DNA of 64,000 nucleotides, taken from assembly GCF_018130545.1 (NCBI RefSeq), contig NZ_JAFCKF010000001.1, positions 992,001 to 1,056,000 of the forward strand, read 5' to 3'. Below, in pieces: positions 50,285 through 58,344 of the stretch. Every line of letters begins with the position of its first letter. Within the stretch, counting starts at the first letter, position 1. The position numbers and the translations under genes were made by a program. This DNA comes from Bradyrhizobium tropiciagri. Lineage in GTDB: Bacteria; Pseudomonadota; Alphaproteobacteria; Rhizobiales; Xanthobacteraceae. The notes under the pieces are model-generated. The model made no database searches. It was not told the origin of the DNA and saw only the letters and a list, made by a program, of their open reading frames with translations.

Positions 50285-51951
50285 ATTTCGCATATCGCTT
50301 TCTCGGCAGCACCAGTGCCTCGTCCGACGCTGCGTCGTCGTCGTTCGCCTTCGCGCCCGACACGCTGCGCCAGCCGACATTCTTCACCGGCAAGGTCGCG
50401 CGACATCTTGCGTTTCGCGAGGCGATCTCCGCGCTGCATCATGTCGTCGTGTCGGACCTGCGCTTCAAGCCGCGTGACCGCACCGCCTATTTCGAGTGGC
50501 TGAAGCAGAACGAAGCCAACTTCCTCGCCGAGGCAACGGCGCAGTCCGTGGCGCTCAGGCCGCGCATCGCGGAATTGCAGGACCGCATCCGCGGCTTCGA
50601 CCGCGAGCGCGATCGGCTGATGAAGCCGTTCTGGGCGGCGCGTCAGTCTTACTTCAACTACATCTACAAGCAGAATCGCGACGCCTGGATCGTGCTTGAT
50701 CCGGTGATCACCGTGCATCCGGACGAAATCTTCTTCGAATGCTTCAGCCTCGACGAATCGAGCTACGGGCGCCTGTCCTGCGACCACGACGTGTTCGAGG
50801 GTCTTGGCGAAATGGCGTACGGCACCACCAATATCGACTACAGCCACGCCCTCTACGACGAATTCCAGAAGATCCGCTCCTACCGCGACACCACGCTGAC
50901 CATTGATCCGTCCGGGTTCGAGGTCCAGACCGACGACGACCTCGACTTCCGCGAGGAGAAGATCGACCTGCCGGACAGCTGGGTGCGCGGCTTCCTGCAA
51001 GTGTCGAGCGCCATGACCCTGCCGGCGCATGTATTCGACCTGCATCCGGTGGATATGGCCAACATACTGACCCGCCTCGCGCAGCGGAAGGAACAGGCCG
51101 GCCCGCGGTCGCTGCGTTTCGAGCTCAAGCCGGATGCGCCCGTGCAGGTGGTCATCGAGCCGTGGGGCGACAGGCTGACCTTCCGCCGCTCGATCTATCG
51201 CGGCAAATCCCCCGCCGAGATTCGCATCTGGGGCCGGCGGCGGCTTGCGATCCTCGGGCGCGCGCTGCCGCTGGCGCGGTCGGTGCGGGTGCATCTGACC
51301 GGGAGCGGCCTGCCGTCGTTCTTCGTCGTCGACTTCGGTGGCCTGCGCTTCACGCTCGGCCTGTCCGGCTGGACCGCGAACGACTGGTCGTCCGCCGGGC
51401 AATTCGACCTGCTCGCGCCGCGCCACAAGATCGACCACGACACCGCTCAGCGCATTCTCGCAGCCCTCGGCAAATCCCATGCGGCGACCGCCGCCGAGCT
51501 GGCGCGGCAAACCAGCGTCGACGAGGTGCTCGTGCATGCGGCGCTCACCGCCTACACCCAGGCCGGGCGCGTCATGTTCGACCTCGACAAGTCACTCTAC
51601 CGGCTGCGCGAGCTGACGCGCGAACCGCTGTCGCCGGCCCAGTTGCGCTTCGCCAGCGCGCAGGAGGAGAAGGCGGACCGCCTGATCAACGCGAACCTCG
51701 TGACGATCGGCAGCATCGATCGCAACCAGGGCGTTCGCGCTGTCGGCGGCAGCGTGCTCGACAACGCCCGCACCGAGCAGGTGAGCCTCGTCCTCGACGA
51801 TGACGACCGCCTCGTCGAGGCGCGATGCAGCTGTCATTTCTACGCACACAACAAGCTGATGCGTGGCCCTTGCGAGCACATGCTGGCGCTGCGCCGGATT
51901 TTCCATGCGCAAGTCGAGGGCGTCGTCCAGGATGGAGGCGCCGTCGCATGA
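50281..51951 (+). CDS. Retron-associated winged-helix SWIM zinc-finger protein
   Basis: A 556-residue protein whose ATG overlaps the ARM stop (ATGA). The N-terminus and middle are unfamiliar, with a helical segment (about 85-130) and a beta-rich middle. A winged-helix pattern lies at about 385-445 (HAATAAELARQTSVDEVLVH, AALTAYTQAGRVMFDLDKSL). Near the C-terminus, ARCSCHFYAHNKLMRGPCEH gives the SWIM zinc ligands C516, C518, C531 and H533. SWIM domains bind DNA or proteins. The pairing with ARM and RT genes fits the WH-SWIM component of type XIII retrons, so it is probably a sensor or effector subunit. Confidence 0.85.
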   Translation: MNFAYRFLGSTSASSDAASSSFAFAPDTLRQPTFFTGKVARHLAFREAISALHHVVVSDLRFKPRDRTAYFEWLKQNEANFLAEATAQSVALRPRIAELQDRIRGFDRERDRLMKPFWAARQSYFNYIYKQNRDAWIVLDPVITVHPDEIFFECFSLDESSYGRLSCDHDVFEGLGEMAYGTTNIDYSHALYDEFQKIRSYRDTTLTIDPSGFEVQTDDDLDFREEKIDLPDSWVRGFLQVSSAMTLPAHVFDLHPVDMANILTRLAQRKEQAGPRSLRFELKPDAPVQVVIEPWGDRLTFRRSIYRGKSPAEIRIWGRRRLAILGRALPLARSVRVHLTGSGLPSFFVVDFGGLRFTLGLSGWTANDWSSAGQFDLLAPRHKIDHDTAQRILAALGKSHAATAAELARQTSVDEVLVHAALTAYTQAGRVMFDLDKSLYRLRELTREPLSPAQLRFASAQEEKADRLINANLVTIGSIDRNQGVRAVGGSVLDNARTEQVSLVLDDDDRLVEARCSCHFYAHNKLMRGPCEHMLALRRIFHAQVEGVVQDGGAVA

Positions 51952-52019
51952 GTGACATGAAGACCGCCATCGGCAGATCCGGCTTGTGCCGGAGACGGCA
52001 ATTCGCGTATCACAGCATT

Positions 52020-52253
52020 CGGAAGGGCGCAGGTTGGTCAGGACCTTGCAATCCGGGCGGCGCATCGCCGTCCTTGTACCATGACCATGCATGCGTCACT
52101 GGCCCGATCTTCACTGGGCCGGGGCAGTCCACCCGTACGCAATCGCAGAATGGGTTCCTTGAACCCAATTGCGTACGGGTGGACGCCCCGGCGTCGAGTG
52201 GATCGATCCAGTTCTTAGATGAGACGAAGGCAATCCGGCCTGCGCCCTTTCCG
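52020..52253 (+). ncRNA. Retron msr-msd non-coding RNA
   Basis: It is bounded by inverted repeats a1 (52020-52033, CGGAAGGGCGCAGG) and a2 (52239-52253, CCTGCGCCCTTTCCG), which pair over 14 of 15 positions with one bulge. Inside are a hairpin at 52055-52073 (GGGCGGCG/CGCCGTCC with CAT loop and one G-U), another at 52101-52120 (GGCCC/GGGCC) and a long hairpin at 52121-52189. The long hairpin's stem is GGGGC, a bulged A, GTCCACCCGTACGCAAT and its complement, with an inner TGGGTTC-CTT-GAACCCA hairpin. The long hairpin is the expected msd. The RT starts 50 bases downstream. The branching G cannot be fixed from sequence alone. Confidence 0.82.
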
Positions 52254-52303
52254 ATCTCCTTCTGCGAGGCAGCAGCCACACTCCTGACCGGAGGACCGGC
52301 CGC

Positions 52304-54115
52304 GTGACCGAGACTGTTTCTCCCGGCACGCTGACGCGCCAGGAACTCTACGACCGCATCCGCCAGTCGTCGAAGGACGAGGTCATTCTCGAGGAGATGA
52401 TCCGCCTTGGCTTCTGGCCTGATGGCGAAGCCGCACCCGCGCCTGCCGCGGAAATGATCCGCGGCCGCGGCGAGGCGATGCGTGAGCTCACCGAGCTGCA
52501 GCGCCAGCATGCCGCACTGGGCGATCCCGAACGCGCGCTCAAGGACATGCACAAGCGCCGCAAGGCTGAAGCGATGGCGCGGCGGCAGGAGACCAAGCGG
52601 CGTAACGCCGAGGCACGACAAGCCCGCGCTTTTGCCTGGCACGAACGGCGAAAGCGCGACGTGCTCTACCTCGGCGAGGACGTCTCGCCGGGCCTTCACA
52701 GCCGCACGACCACCACGCCGCTGCGCGGCGGGTTGCCTCCGCTCGCCGATGCCAAGGCGCTGGCCGACGCGATGGGCGTGCCGCTTGGCGAGCTGCGCTT
52801 TCTGGCCTTCAACAGAAAGGTCTCCTCGGTCAATCACTACCAGCGCTTCACGATCCCCAAGAAGAGCGGCGGCGAGCGGTTGATCTCAGCGCCGATGCCG
52901 CGCCTCAAACGCGCGCAATACTGGGTGCTGGACAATATCCTCGCGCATGTGCCGCTGCATGAAGCGGCACACGGCTTTGCGCCGCAGCGCTCCATCCTGA
53001 GCAATGCGCGCAATCATGTCGGCCGCGACGTGGTGATCAATCTCGACCTCAAGGATTTCTTCCCGACCCTGACCTATGCGCGCGTCAAGGGCCTGTTCGA
53101 GGCGCTGGGCTACGCGGAGGCGGTCGCGATCCCGCTGGCGCTGTTGTGCACCGAGCCGATGGTCGATGAGATGACGCTCGACGGCGAGCGCTACTTCATC
53201 GCGGACGGACCGCGGCTGCTGCCGCAGGGCGCGCCGACGAGCCCGGCGATCACCAATCTGATCTGCCGCAAGCTCGACCGGCGCCTCATCGGGCTCGCGC
53301 GCACACTTGGCTTCGTCTACAGCCGCTACGCCGACGATCTCACCTTCTCCGGCTCGGGCGAAGCGATGAAAAAGATCGGCACCTTGCTCAAGGCCGTGCA
53401 CGGCATCGTCGAGGCCGAAGGGTTCATGGTCCATCCCGACAAGACGCGCGTGATGCGTCGCTCGACGCGCCAGGAGGTCACCGGCCTCACCGTGAACGAG
53501 GCCGTGGCCGTGCCGCGCGACCTGCTGCGCCGTTGCCGCGCCGTGCTGCAGCAGGTCGAACGCCACGGGCCGGCAGGCAGGCACTTCGGCCCCGGCAAGG
53601 ACGTGATCCGGTCGCTGCTCGGCTTCGGCCATTTCGCCGTCATGGTCGATCCGGAGGGCGGCGCGCCGTTACTGCAGCGAGCACAGCGCCTCGCCGCCCG
53701 ATATGCGCCCGCCCGCTCCGCGCGGCAGCCGAGCCGCGCCGCATTCCGCAAGGCTGCCGCCGCCGGCCAGACGCCGCCCGGCCGACAATGGAATCCCGCG
53801 CAGCGGCCGCCGCCGCCCCCGGACCCGGTGCTGGTCGCGCTGGCGCGCCAGGACGAAAAGAAGCAGGCCGCGCAAGCGCGCACCGCGGCGCCCAACCCGT
53901 CGCGCATGCCGCATGTTCCGCCACCGCCGACGAGCGTAACACGCGAAACCGGCCCGTCGTCGGCTGCCGCGACAGCACCAGCCCGGAAGAGGCCACCGTG
54001 GTTCGTCACGGCACTGGTGATCCTGATGGCGCTCGCCTTGCTGGCGCTCCCTGGCGGGCCTGCGATCGCCGGCGCGGTGCTGTATCTTTACTTCAGGCGA
54101 TGGTGGAAGCGGTAA
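52304..54115 (+). CDS. Retron reverse transcriptase with N-terminal extension and C-terminal membrane tail
   Basis: A 603-residue RT starting at GTG with GGAGG nine bases upstream. RT motifs are PKKSGGERLISAPMPRLKRA (185-204), NARNH (234-238, the retron NAxxH motif), INLDLKDFFPTL (245-256), LPQGAPTSPAITNLI (306-320), YSRYADDLTFSG (339-350; catalytic YADD 342-345) and VTG (392-394, retron VTG triplet). The first 130 residues are a charged helical extension. Residues 490-560 are Pro/Ala/Arg-rich, and residues 566-598 form one or two hydrophobic segments, an unusual membrane-like tail. It reverse-transcribes the upstream ncRNA into msDNA. Neighbours place it in the type XIII partner set. Confidence 0.92.
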   Translation: MTETVSPGTLTRQELYDRIRQSSKDEVILEEMIRLGFWPDGEAAPAPAAEMIRGRGEAMRELTELQRQHAALGDPERALKDMHKRRKAEAMARRQETKRRNAEARQARAFAWHERRKRDVLYLGEDVSPGLHSRTTTTPLRGGLPPLADAKALADAMGVPLGELRFLAFNRKVSSVNHYQRFTIPKKSGGERLISAPMPRLKRAQYWVLDNILAHVPLHEAAHGFAPQRSILSNARNHVGRDVVINLDLKDFFPTLTYARVKGLFEALGYAEAVAIPLALLCTEPMVDEMTLDGERYFIADGPRLLPQGAPTSPAITNLICRKLDRRLIGLARTLGFVYSRYADDLTFSGSGEAMKKIGTLLKAVHGIVEAEGFMVHPDKTRVMRRSTRQEVTGLTVNEAVAVPRDLLRRCRAVLQQVERHGPAGRHFGPGKDVIRSLLGFGHFAVMVDPEGGAPLLQRAQRLAARYAPARSARQPSRAAFRKAAAAGQTPPGRQWNPAQRPPPPPDPVLVALARQDEKKQAAQARTAAPNPSRMPHVPPPPTSVTRETGPSSAAATAPARKRPPWFVTALVILMALALLALPGGPAIAGAVLYLYFRRWWKR

Positions 54116-54222
54116 GCCAGCGCATTGTCTCATCGGGCGTCAGGACGACACCCGAGCGTTCAGCGGGCTGTTGGAATGCATCGAAACCGCGATCGATGCC
54201 CCGGTTGGCCGGATACACAAAT

Positions 54223-54245
54223 GCCGTGTCCTGACCGGACACGGC
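54223..54245. terminator. Hairpin between convergent RT and HlyD genes
   Basis: GCCGTGTCC-TGACC-GGACACGGC is a perfect 9-base stem. It lies 108 bases after the RT stop and 21 bases beyond the HlyD stop on the minus strand, where it is followed by ATTTGTG. It is a probable terminator for the secretion operon and perhaps bidirectional. Confidence 0.65.
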
Positions 54246-54265
54246 AAGATGTCTTTCGCGCGTCC

Positions 54266-55588
54266 TCACTTCTCGCGGAACGAGCGCATGAACTGGTCGC
54301 TCATCGGCTTCATCAGATACGACAGCATGGTGCGGTCGCCGGTCTGGACGAAGGCTTCCACCGGCATGCCCGGGATGATCTTCACCTCGCTGCCGAGCCG
54401 CGCGACCTCTTCCGGCGGCATCGAGACGCGGATGGTGTAGTAGCTCTGCCCGGTGCGTTGATCGGTATTGACGTCGGCGGAGACGCGGGTGACGACGCCG
54501 TTCAGCTCGGGCGTGGTGCGCTGGTTGAAGGCGGAGAGCCGCAGCACAGTCTTCTGTCCGACCTGCAACTTGTCGATGTCCTGCGGATTGACCTTGGCCT
54601 CGACCGACAGGTCGTCGGCCTTCGGCACGATCATCATGATCGCATCGCCCGCGGTGATGACGCCGCCGACGGTGTGCACCGTCGATTGCAGCACCACGCC
54701 GTCCTGCGGCGCACGGATATCGACGCGGCGAAGCTGGTCTTCGGCGGTGACCTTGCGCTCGACGAACTCGCCGATCTTGTCGTTGGTCTCGCGCAAATCC
54801 TTCGAGACCTCGGAGAGCATGTCCTTGTCGACCTGGATGATCTGCAGCTCGGTCTCGGTGATCTTGCCCTTGGCCTGGGCACGAGAGGCGATGTACTGCG
54901 CGCGCTCACCGGAGAGCCGCGCCGCGTCACGCTCGAGCGTGGTCAGGCGGGTGAGCTGCACCAGATGCTGCTCATAGAGCTGGCGGACGCCGACCAGCTC
55001 CTGCTGCACCAGTGCGATCTCCTTGTCCTTGGCGGTCTCCTGCGCCTGCAGGCCGGAGATTTCCTCGTTGAGCTGGGTGACGCGCTCGCGCAGCTGCGCC
55101 TTCTGGCCGGTGCGGCCGTTGACGCGCACCTCGAACAGCTTGGTTTCGCTCGACATGATATCGCGGACGTCGGGATCGTTGGCCTGCTCCATCAGCTGCG
55201 GCGGAAACGCGACCTTGTCACGGCCCTGCTGCTCGGCCTCGAGCCGCGCCGCGCGCGCGTAGAGACCGTTGAGCGTCTTGACCACGATCGCAAGGCTCGC
55301 CTTCACGACGGTCTCGTCGAGCCGCACCACGATATCGCCAGCCTTGACCACGTCGCCGTCGCGCACTCGCACCTCACCGACCACGCCACCGGTCGGATGC
55401 TGCACCTTCTTGACGTTGGATTCGACCACCACCGAGCCCGGTGCGATCAGCGCACCGGAGATCGGCACCGTCGCAGCCCAGCCGCCGACGCCGCCGCCGA
55501 GAACAAGAATCACGACGAGGCCGACGACGAGGTGCCTTCTGATCGAGGCATGTGCATTGCGCGGTTGATCGGTCATGCGGTCGCTCAT
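54266..55588 (-). CDS. Type I secretion periplasmic adaptor (HlyD family)
   Basis: A 440-residue membrane-fusion protein. It has one N-terminal membrane helix (RRHLVVGLVVILVLGGGVGG), a lipoyl half-motif (SVVVESNVKKVQHPTGGVVG, VRDGDVVKAGDIVVRLDET), a long coiled coil (about residues 100-290; REDELT-type heptads such as LRERVTQLNEEISGLQAQET), and a C-terminal conserved block (IKIIPGMPVEAFVQTGDRTM, SYLMKPMSDQFMRSFREK). It links the inner-membrane ABC exporter with an outer-membrane TolC. It overlaps the ABC gene by 4 bases. The exported substrate is not encoded in this window. Confidence 0.9.
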   Translation of the reverse strand: MSDRMTDQPRNAHASIRRHLVVGLVVILVLGGGVGGWAATVPISGALIAPGSVVVESNVKKVQHPTGGVVGEVRVRDGDVVKAGDIVVRLDETVVKASLAIVVKTLNGLYARAARLEAEQQGRDKVAFPPQLMEQANDPDVRDIMSSETKLFEVRVNGRTGQKAQLRERVTQLNEEISGLQAQETAKDKEIALVQQELVGVRQLYEQHLVQLTRLTTLERDAARLSGERAQYIASRAQAKGKITETELQIIQVDKDMLSEVSKDLRETNDKIGEFVERKVTAEDQLRRVDIRAPQDGVVLQSTVHTVGGVITAGDAIMMIVPKADDLSVEAKVNPQDIDKLQVGQKTVLRLSAFNQRTTPELNGVVTRVSADVNTDQRTGQSYYTIRVSMPPEEVARLGSEVKIIPGMPVEAFVQTGDRTMLSYLMKPMSDQFMRSFREK

Positions 55589-57336
55589 GGCTTGGCCACC
55601 CCCGCATCGGCAACGATCTTGATCGGCGTCGGCACCGGCGGCGCGACGCGTTGCAGCACCTGCGCCAGCACGGTCTCCTTCGGGCCGAAAGTCTGCATCC
55701 GACCGTCCTTCAGCACCAGCAGCTGGTCGACGCCCTCGATCCCGATCGGCCGGTGCGCGACCACGATCACGATGGCGCCACGCTCACGAGCGCCACGCAC
55801 TGCGCGGGTCAGCGCCTCGTCGCCCTCGCTGTCGAGGTTGGAGTTCGGCTCATCCAGCACGATCAGGAACGGATTGCCGTAGAGCGCGCGCGCCAGCGCG
55901 ACGCGCTGCGCCTGGCCGGCCGAGAGCGCCGTGCCCTGCTCGCCGACCTGGGTGTCGTAACCCTCGCGCATCTTGATGATCATCTCGTGCACCCCGGCTT
56001 CCTTGGCGGCCGCGATGATGCCGTCGGACTTGGCCTCGGGATCGAACCGGCAGATATTCTGCGCGACGGTGCCGGCGAACAATTCGACGTCCTGCGGCAG
56101 ATAGCCGATATGGCGCCCGAGCTCGTCCGACGACCACTGATCGAGCGCGGCGCCGTCGAGCCGCACTTTGCCGCGCGCCGGCACCCAGACCCCGACCAGC
56201 GCCCGGATCAGCGACGACTTGCCCGAACCGCTCGGGCCGATCACGCCGACGCCGCTGCCGGCTTCGACCGTGAAGCTGACGTCCTGCACGATGACGCGCT
56301 GGTCGCCCGGCGCGACCATGGTCACGGCCTCGACCGTGAGCTTCTTCTCCGGCGCCTGCAGCAAGGTCTGCTGAGGCCGTGCTGGAATCTGCTGCAGCAG
56401 GCGGTTGAGGCGCTGCCAGCTTTGCCGCGCCGCGACGAAGCTCTTCCAATGCGCGATCGCGAGATCGACCGGCGCCAGCGCCCGCGCGCTGAGGATCGAA
56501 CCGGCGATGATGATGCCGCCGGTGGCCTCCTGGTGGATCACGAGCCATGCACCGACCGCGAGCACGGCGGATTGCAGCATCATGCGCAGCACCTTGGCGA
56601 CCGCACCGAGCCCGCCGGTGACGTCGCTTGCATGCTGGTTGCCAGACAGATATTCCTCGTTGGCCTCGTTCCAGCGCTTGTTCATGCGCCCGGCCATGCC
56701 CATCGCCACCAGCACTTCGGCGTTGCGGCGGCTGGACGCGGCGAGATCGTTGCGGCGCGCCGCAAGCGACATCGCTTCCTTGGCCGGCCGGCGCGACATG
56801 TATTCGGTGATCAGCGTCAGCGTCACCAGGATGACGGCGCCGATCAGCGCCGTGACGCCGAGCAGCCAATGGAACGCGAAGCAGATCAGCATGTAGAACG
56901 GCAGCCAGGGCAGATCGAAGAACGCGCCGGGGCCCATGCTGCCGAGGAACGAGCGCACATTGTCGAGGTCGCGCAGCGGCTGCAGGCCCTCGCTGCGATT
57001 GCCGGCCATCAGCGGCAGCCGCACGATGGTGTCGAACACCCGCGCATTGAGCGCCTCGTCGAGCGAGGTGCCGACGCGGCCGAGGATCCGTCCGCGCAGC
57101 AGATCCAGCACGCCCTGCGCCATGTAGAGGACGGCGGCAATGACCACGAGGCCGACCAGGGTCGGAACGCTGCGGCTCGGCAGCACCCGGTCGTAGACCT
57201 GCAGCATGAACATCGAACCTGTCAGGTACAGCAGGTTGATCATGCAACTGATAAGGCCGACGCCGATGAAGGCGCTGCGGCATGCGCGCAGCGCCTCAGC
57301 CAGTTCGGAACGCCGGACAGCGGGCGCGGCTGCCAT
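55585..57336 (-). CDS. Type I secretion ABC permease/ATPase (PrtD-like)
   Basis: A 583-residue half-transporter with an N-terminal membrane domain of about six helices (FIGVGLISCMINLLYLTGSM, TLVGLVVIAAVLYMAQGVLD, LICFAFHWLLGVTALIGAVI) and a C-terminal nucleotide-binding domain. The Walker A is GVIGPSGSGKSSLIRAL (about residue 355), the ABC signature is LSAGQAQRVALARAL and the Walker B is FLIVLDEPNSNLD. No C39 peptidase domain is present, consistent with a PrtD/LipB-type exporter of RTX-like proteins. The ATG at 57336 is preferred to a TTG six codons earlier. It is encoded upstream of the HlyD gene. Confidence 0.9.
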   Translation of the reverse strand: MAAAPAVRRSELAEALRACRSAFIGVGLISCMINLLYLTGSMFMLQVYDRVLPSRSVPTLVGLVVIAAVLYMAQGVLDLLRGRILGRVGTSLDEALNARVFDTIVRLPLMAGNRSEGLQPLRDLDNVRSFLGSMGPGAFFDLPWLPFYMLICFAFHWLLGVTALIGAVILVTLTLITEYMSRRPAKEAMSLAARRNDLAASSRRNAEVLVAMGMAGRMNKRWNEANEEYLSGNQHASDVTGGLGAVAKVLRMMLQSAVLAVGAWLVIHQEATGGIIIAGSILSARALAPVDLAIAHWKSFVAARQSWQRLNRLLQQIPARPQQTLLQAPEKKLTVEAVTMVAPGDQRVIVQDVSFTVEAGSGVGVIGPSGSGKSSLIRALVGVWVPARGKVRLDGAALDQWSSDELGRHIGYLPQDVELFAGTVAQNICRFDPEAKSDGIIAAAKEAGVHEMIIKMREGYDTQVGEQGTALSAGQAQRVALARALYGNPFLIVLDEPNSNLDSEGDEALTRAVRGARERGAIVIVVAHRPIGIEGVDQLLVLKDGRMQTFGPKETVLAQVLQRVAPPVPTPIKIVADAGVAKP

Positions 57337-57485
57337 AGAAACTGATCTCTGCAAAATAAAAGAGTTACGTGATCACTACGTTGTACAGACGTTTGCGATC
57401 ATCGTCCATTTCAAGTCGCGCCGACCAGAGCACGGTTCGCGTCCTATTTTTGTGATCCTACAGACAGTTGACGGAATAATTAGGG

Positions 57486-58280
57486 TTAACCGGTCGCGGA
57501 ACCCGGCGCCGGTGCAGGTGCGCTTCTCGGGAAGGGCACGAGAATGACCGACATCGAGACCCGGCCGATCTCCCCGTCGACATCGAGCAATACCCCGCTG
57601 CCGACGCCAAGCCCGGCCTTCGCCCGCCAGCGCGCCTCGGCGCGAACGCCGATCCAGGCGCCCCGCGGCGGCCTGAACAACTGCACCGCGAGGTTCGGAT
57701 TGGGGTCGGCCACCACGTTCTGCACCGGGCGCGCGATGCCGTGGGTCCAGTCGGCCGGACCGAGCACCCGCGCCAGCGGGCCGGCGTCCCCGATCACGCT
57801 GTGATGCATCCGAAACCAGGCGACATCGCCGCCGGCGCGGGCTTCCATCGCGTCCATGAACCAGCTGCGGCCATGGACGGCGTGCGGGCTGCGCAGCGGA
57901 AACACCGTGGGATCCGCAGGCTCGGCTACTGCTTCGTGAAGGCCCGGGACCTCGACCGCGCGTTCGCGCGACAGCGTCACCCGCACCGTCGCACTGGGCT
58001 GCTCCTCGCCCGCCGGCCAGAGCGTGTTGTCGACGACGCTGACCCGGCCACCTTCGGTCACGACGGAGATTTGCGTGCGCAATTCCGCCATCGGCGTCGG
58101 CCGCAGGAACCAGGCTGAAGCCGCGATCGCGGTGCCCCAGTTGCGCGTGCCGGCCATAGCCTCGATTTCGCCGGTCAGCAGGCTTGCGACCGCGCCGCCT
58201 TGCAGGCCGGCGAACGGCCCCGCCGCCAGCGCCGCGGGTTTCCAGTGATGAGGCGTGGCTGTCGGTTCGAAGATGGCCAA
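57486..58280 (-). CDS. Thioesterase-superfamily (hotdog) protein
   Basis: A 264-residue protein with the double-hotdog pattern of acyl-CoA thioesterases (LQGGAVASLLTGEIEAMAGT, SAWFLRPTPMAELRTQISVV and SVVDNTLWPAGEEQ in the first half; WIGVRAEARWRAKAGLGVGS and GVLLDVDGEIGRVSMSVILV in the second). It starts at a TTG at 58280, because no better start exists before the divergent LysR. Thioesterase activity on acyl-CoAs is inferred from fold similarity. It faces the LysR gene at 58345, suggesting that LysR controls it. Confidence 0.7.
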   Translation of the reverse strand: MAIFEPTATPHHWKPAALAAGPFAGLQGGAVASLLTGEIEAMAGTRNWGTAIAASAWFLRPTPMAELRTQISVVTEGGRVSVVDNTLWPAGEEQPSATVRVTLSRERAVEVPGLHEAVAEPADPTVFPLRSPHAVHGRSWFMDAMEARAGGDVAWFRMHHSVIGDAGPLARVLGPADWTHGIARPVQNVVADPNPNLAVQLFRPPRGAWIGVRAEARWRAKAGLGVGSGVLLDVDGEIGRVSMSVILVPFPRSAPAPAPGSATG

Positions 58281-58344
58281 GGCGGGCAGTCCCAGGGATG
58301 AGCAGGATTGAGCGTTCGGGCAATTTGATCCAAGAATAACGTCT

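Noticed and set aside
49648-51537. Minus-strand 629-codon open frame across the retron ARM/SWIM genes
   Set aside because: Antisense shadow of the SWIM gene with His/Arg-biased composition and no domain; the plus strand carries coupled genes with SWIM ligands.
51948-52307. 119-codon gene between SWIM and RT
   Set aside because: The sequence is better explained by the structured ncRNA; the peptide shows no family features. Kept as a finding because its ends overlap the flanking genes precisely.
55552-57345. Plus-strand 597-codon open frame opposite the type I secretion ABC gene
   Set aside because: Antisense shadow; the minus strand has Walker A, signature and Walker B motifs.
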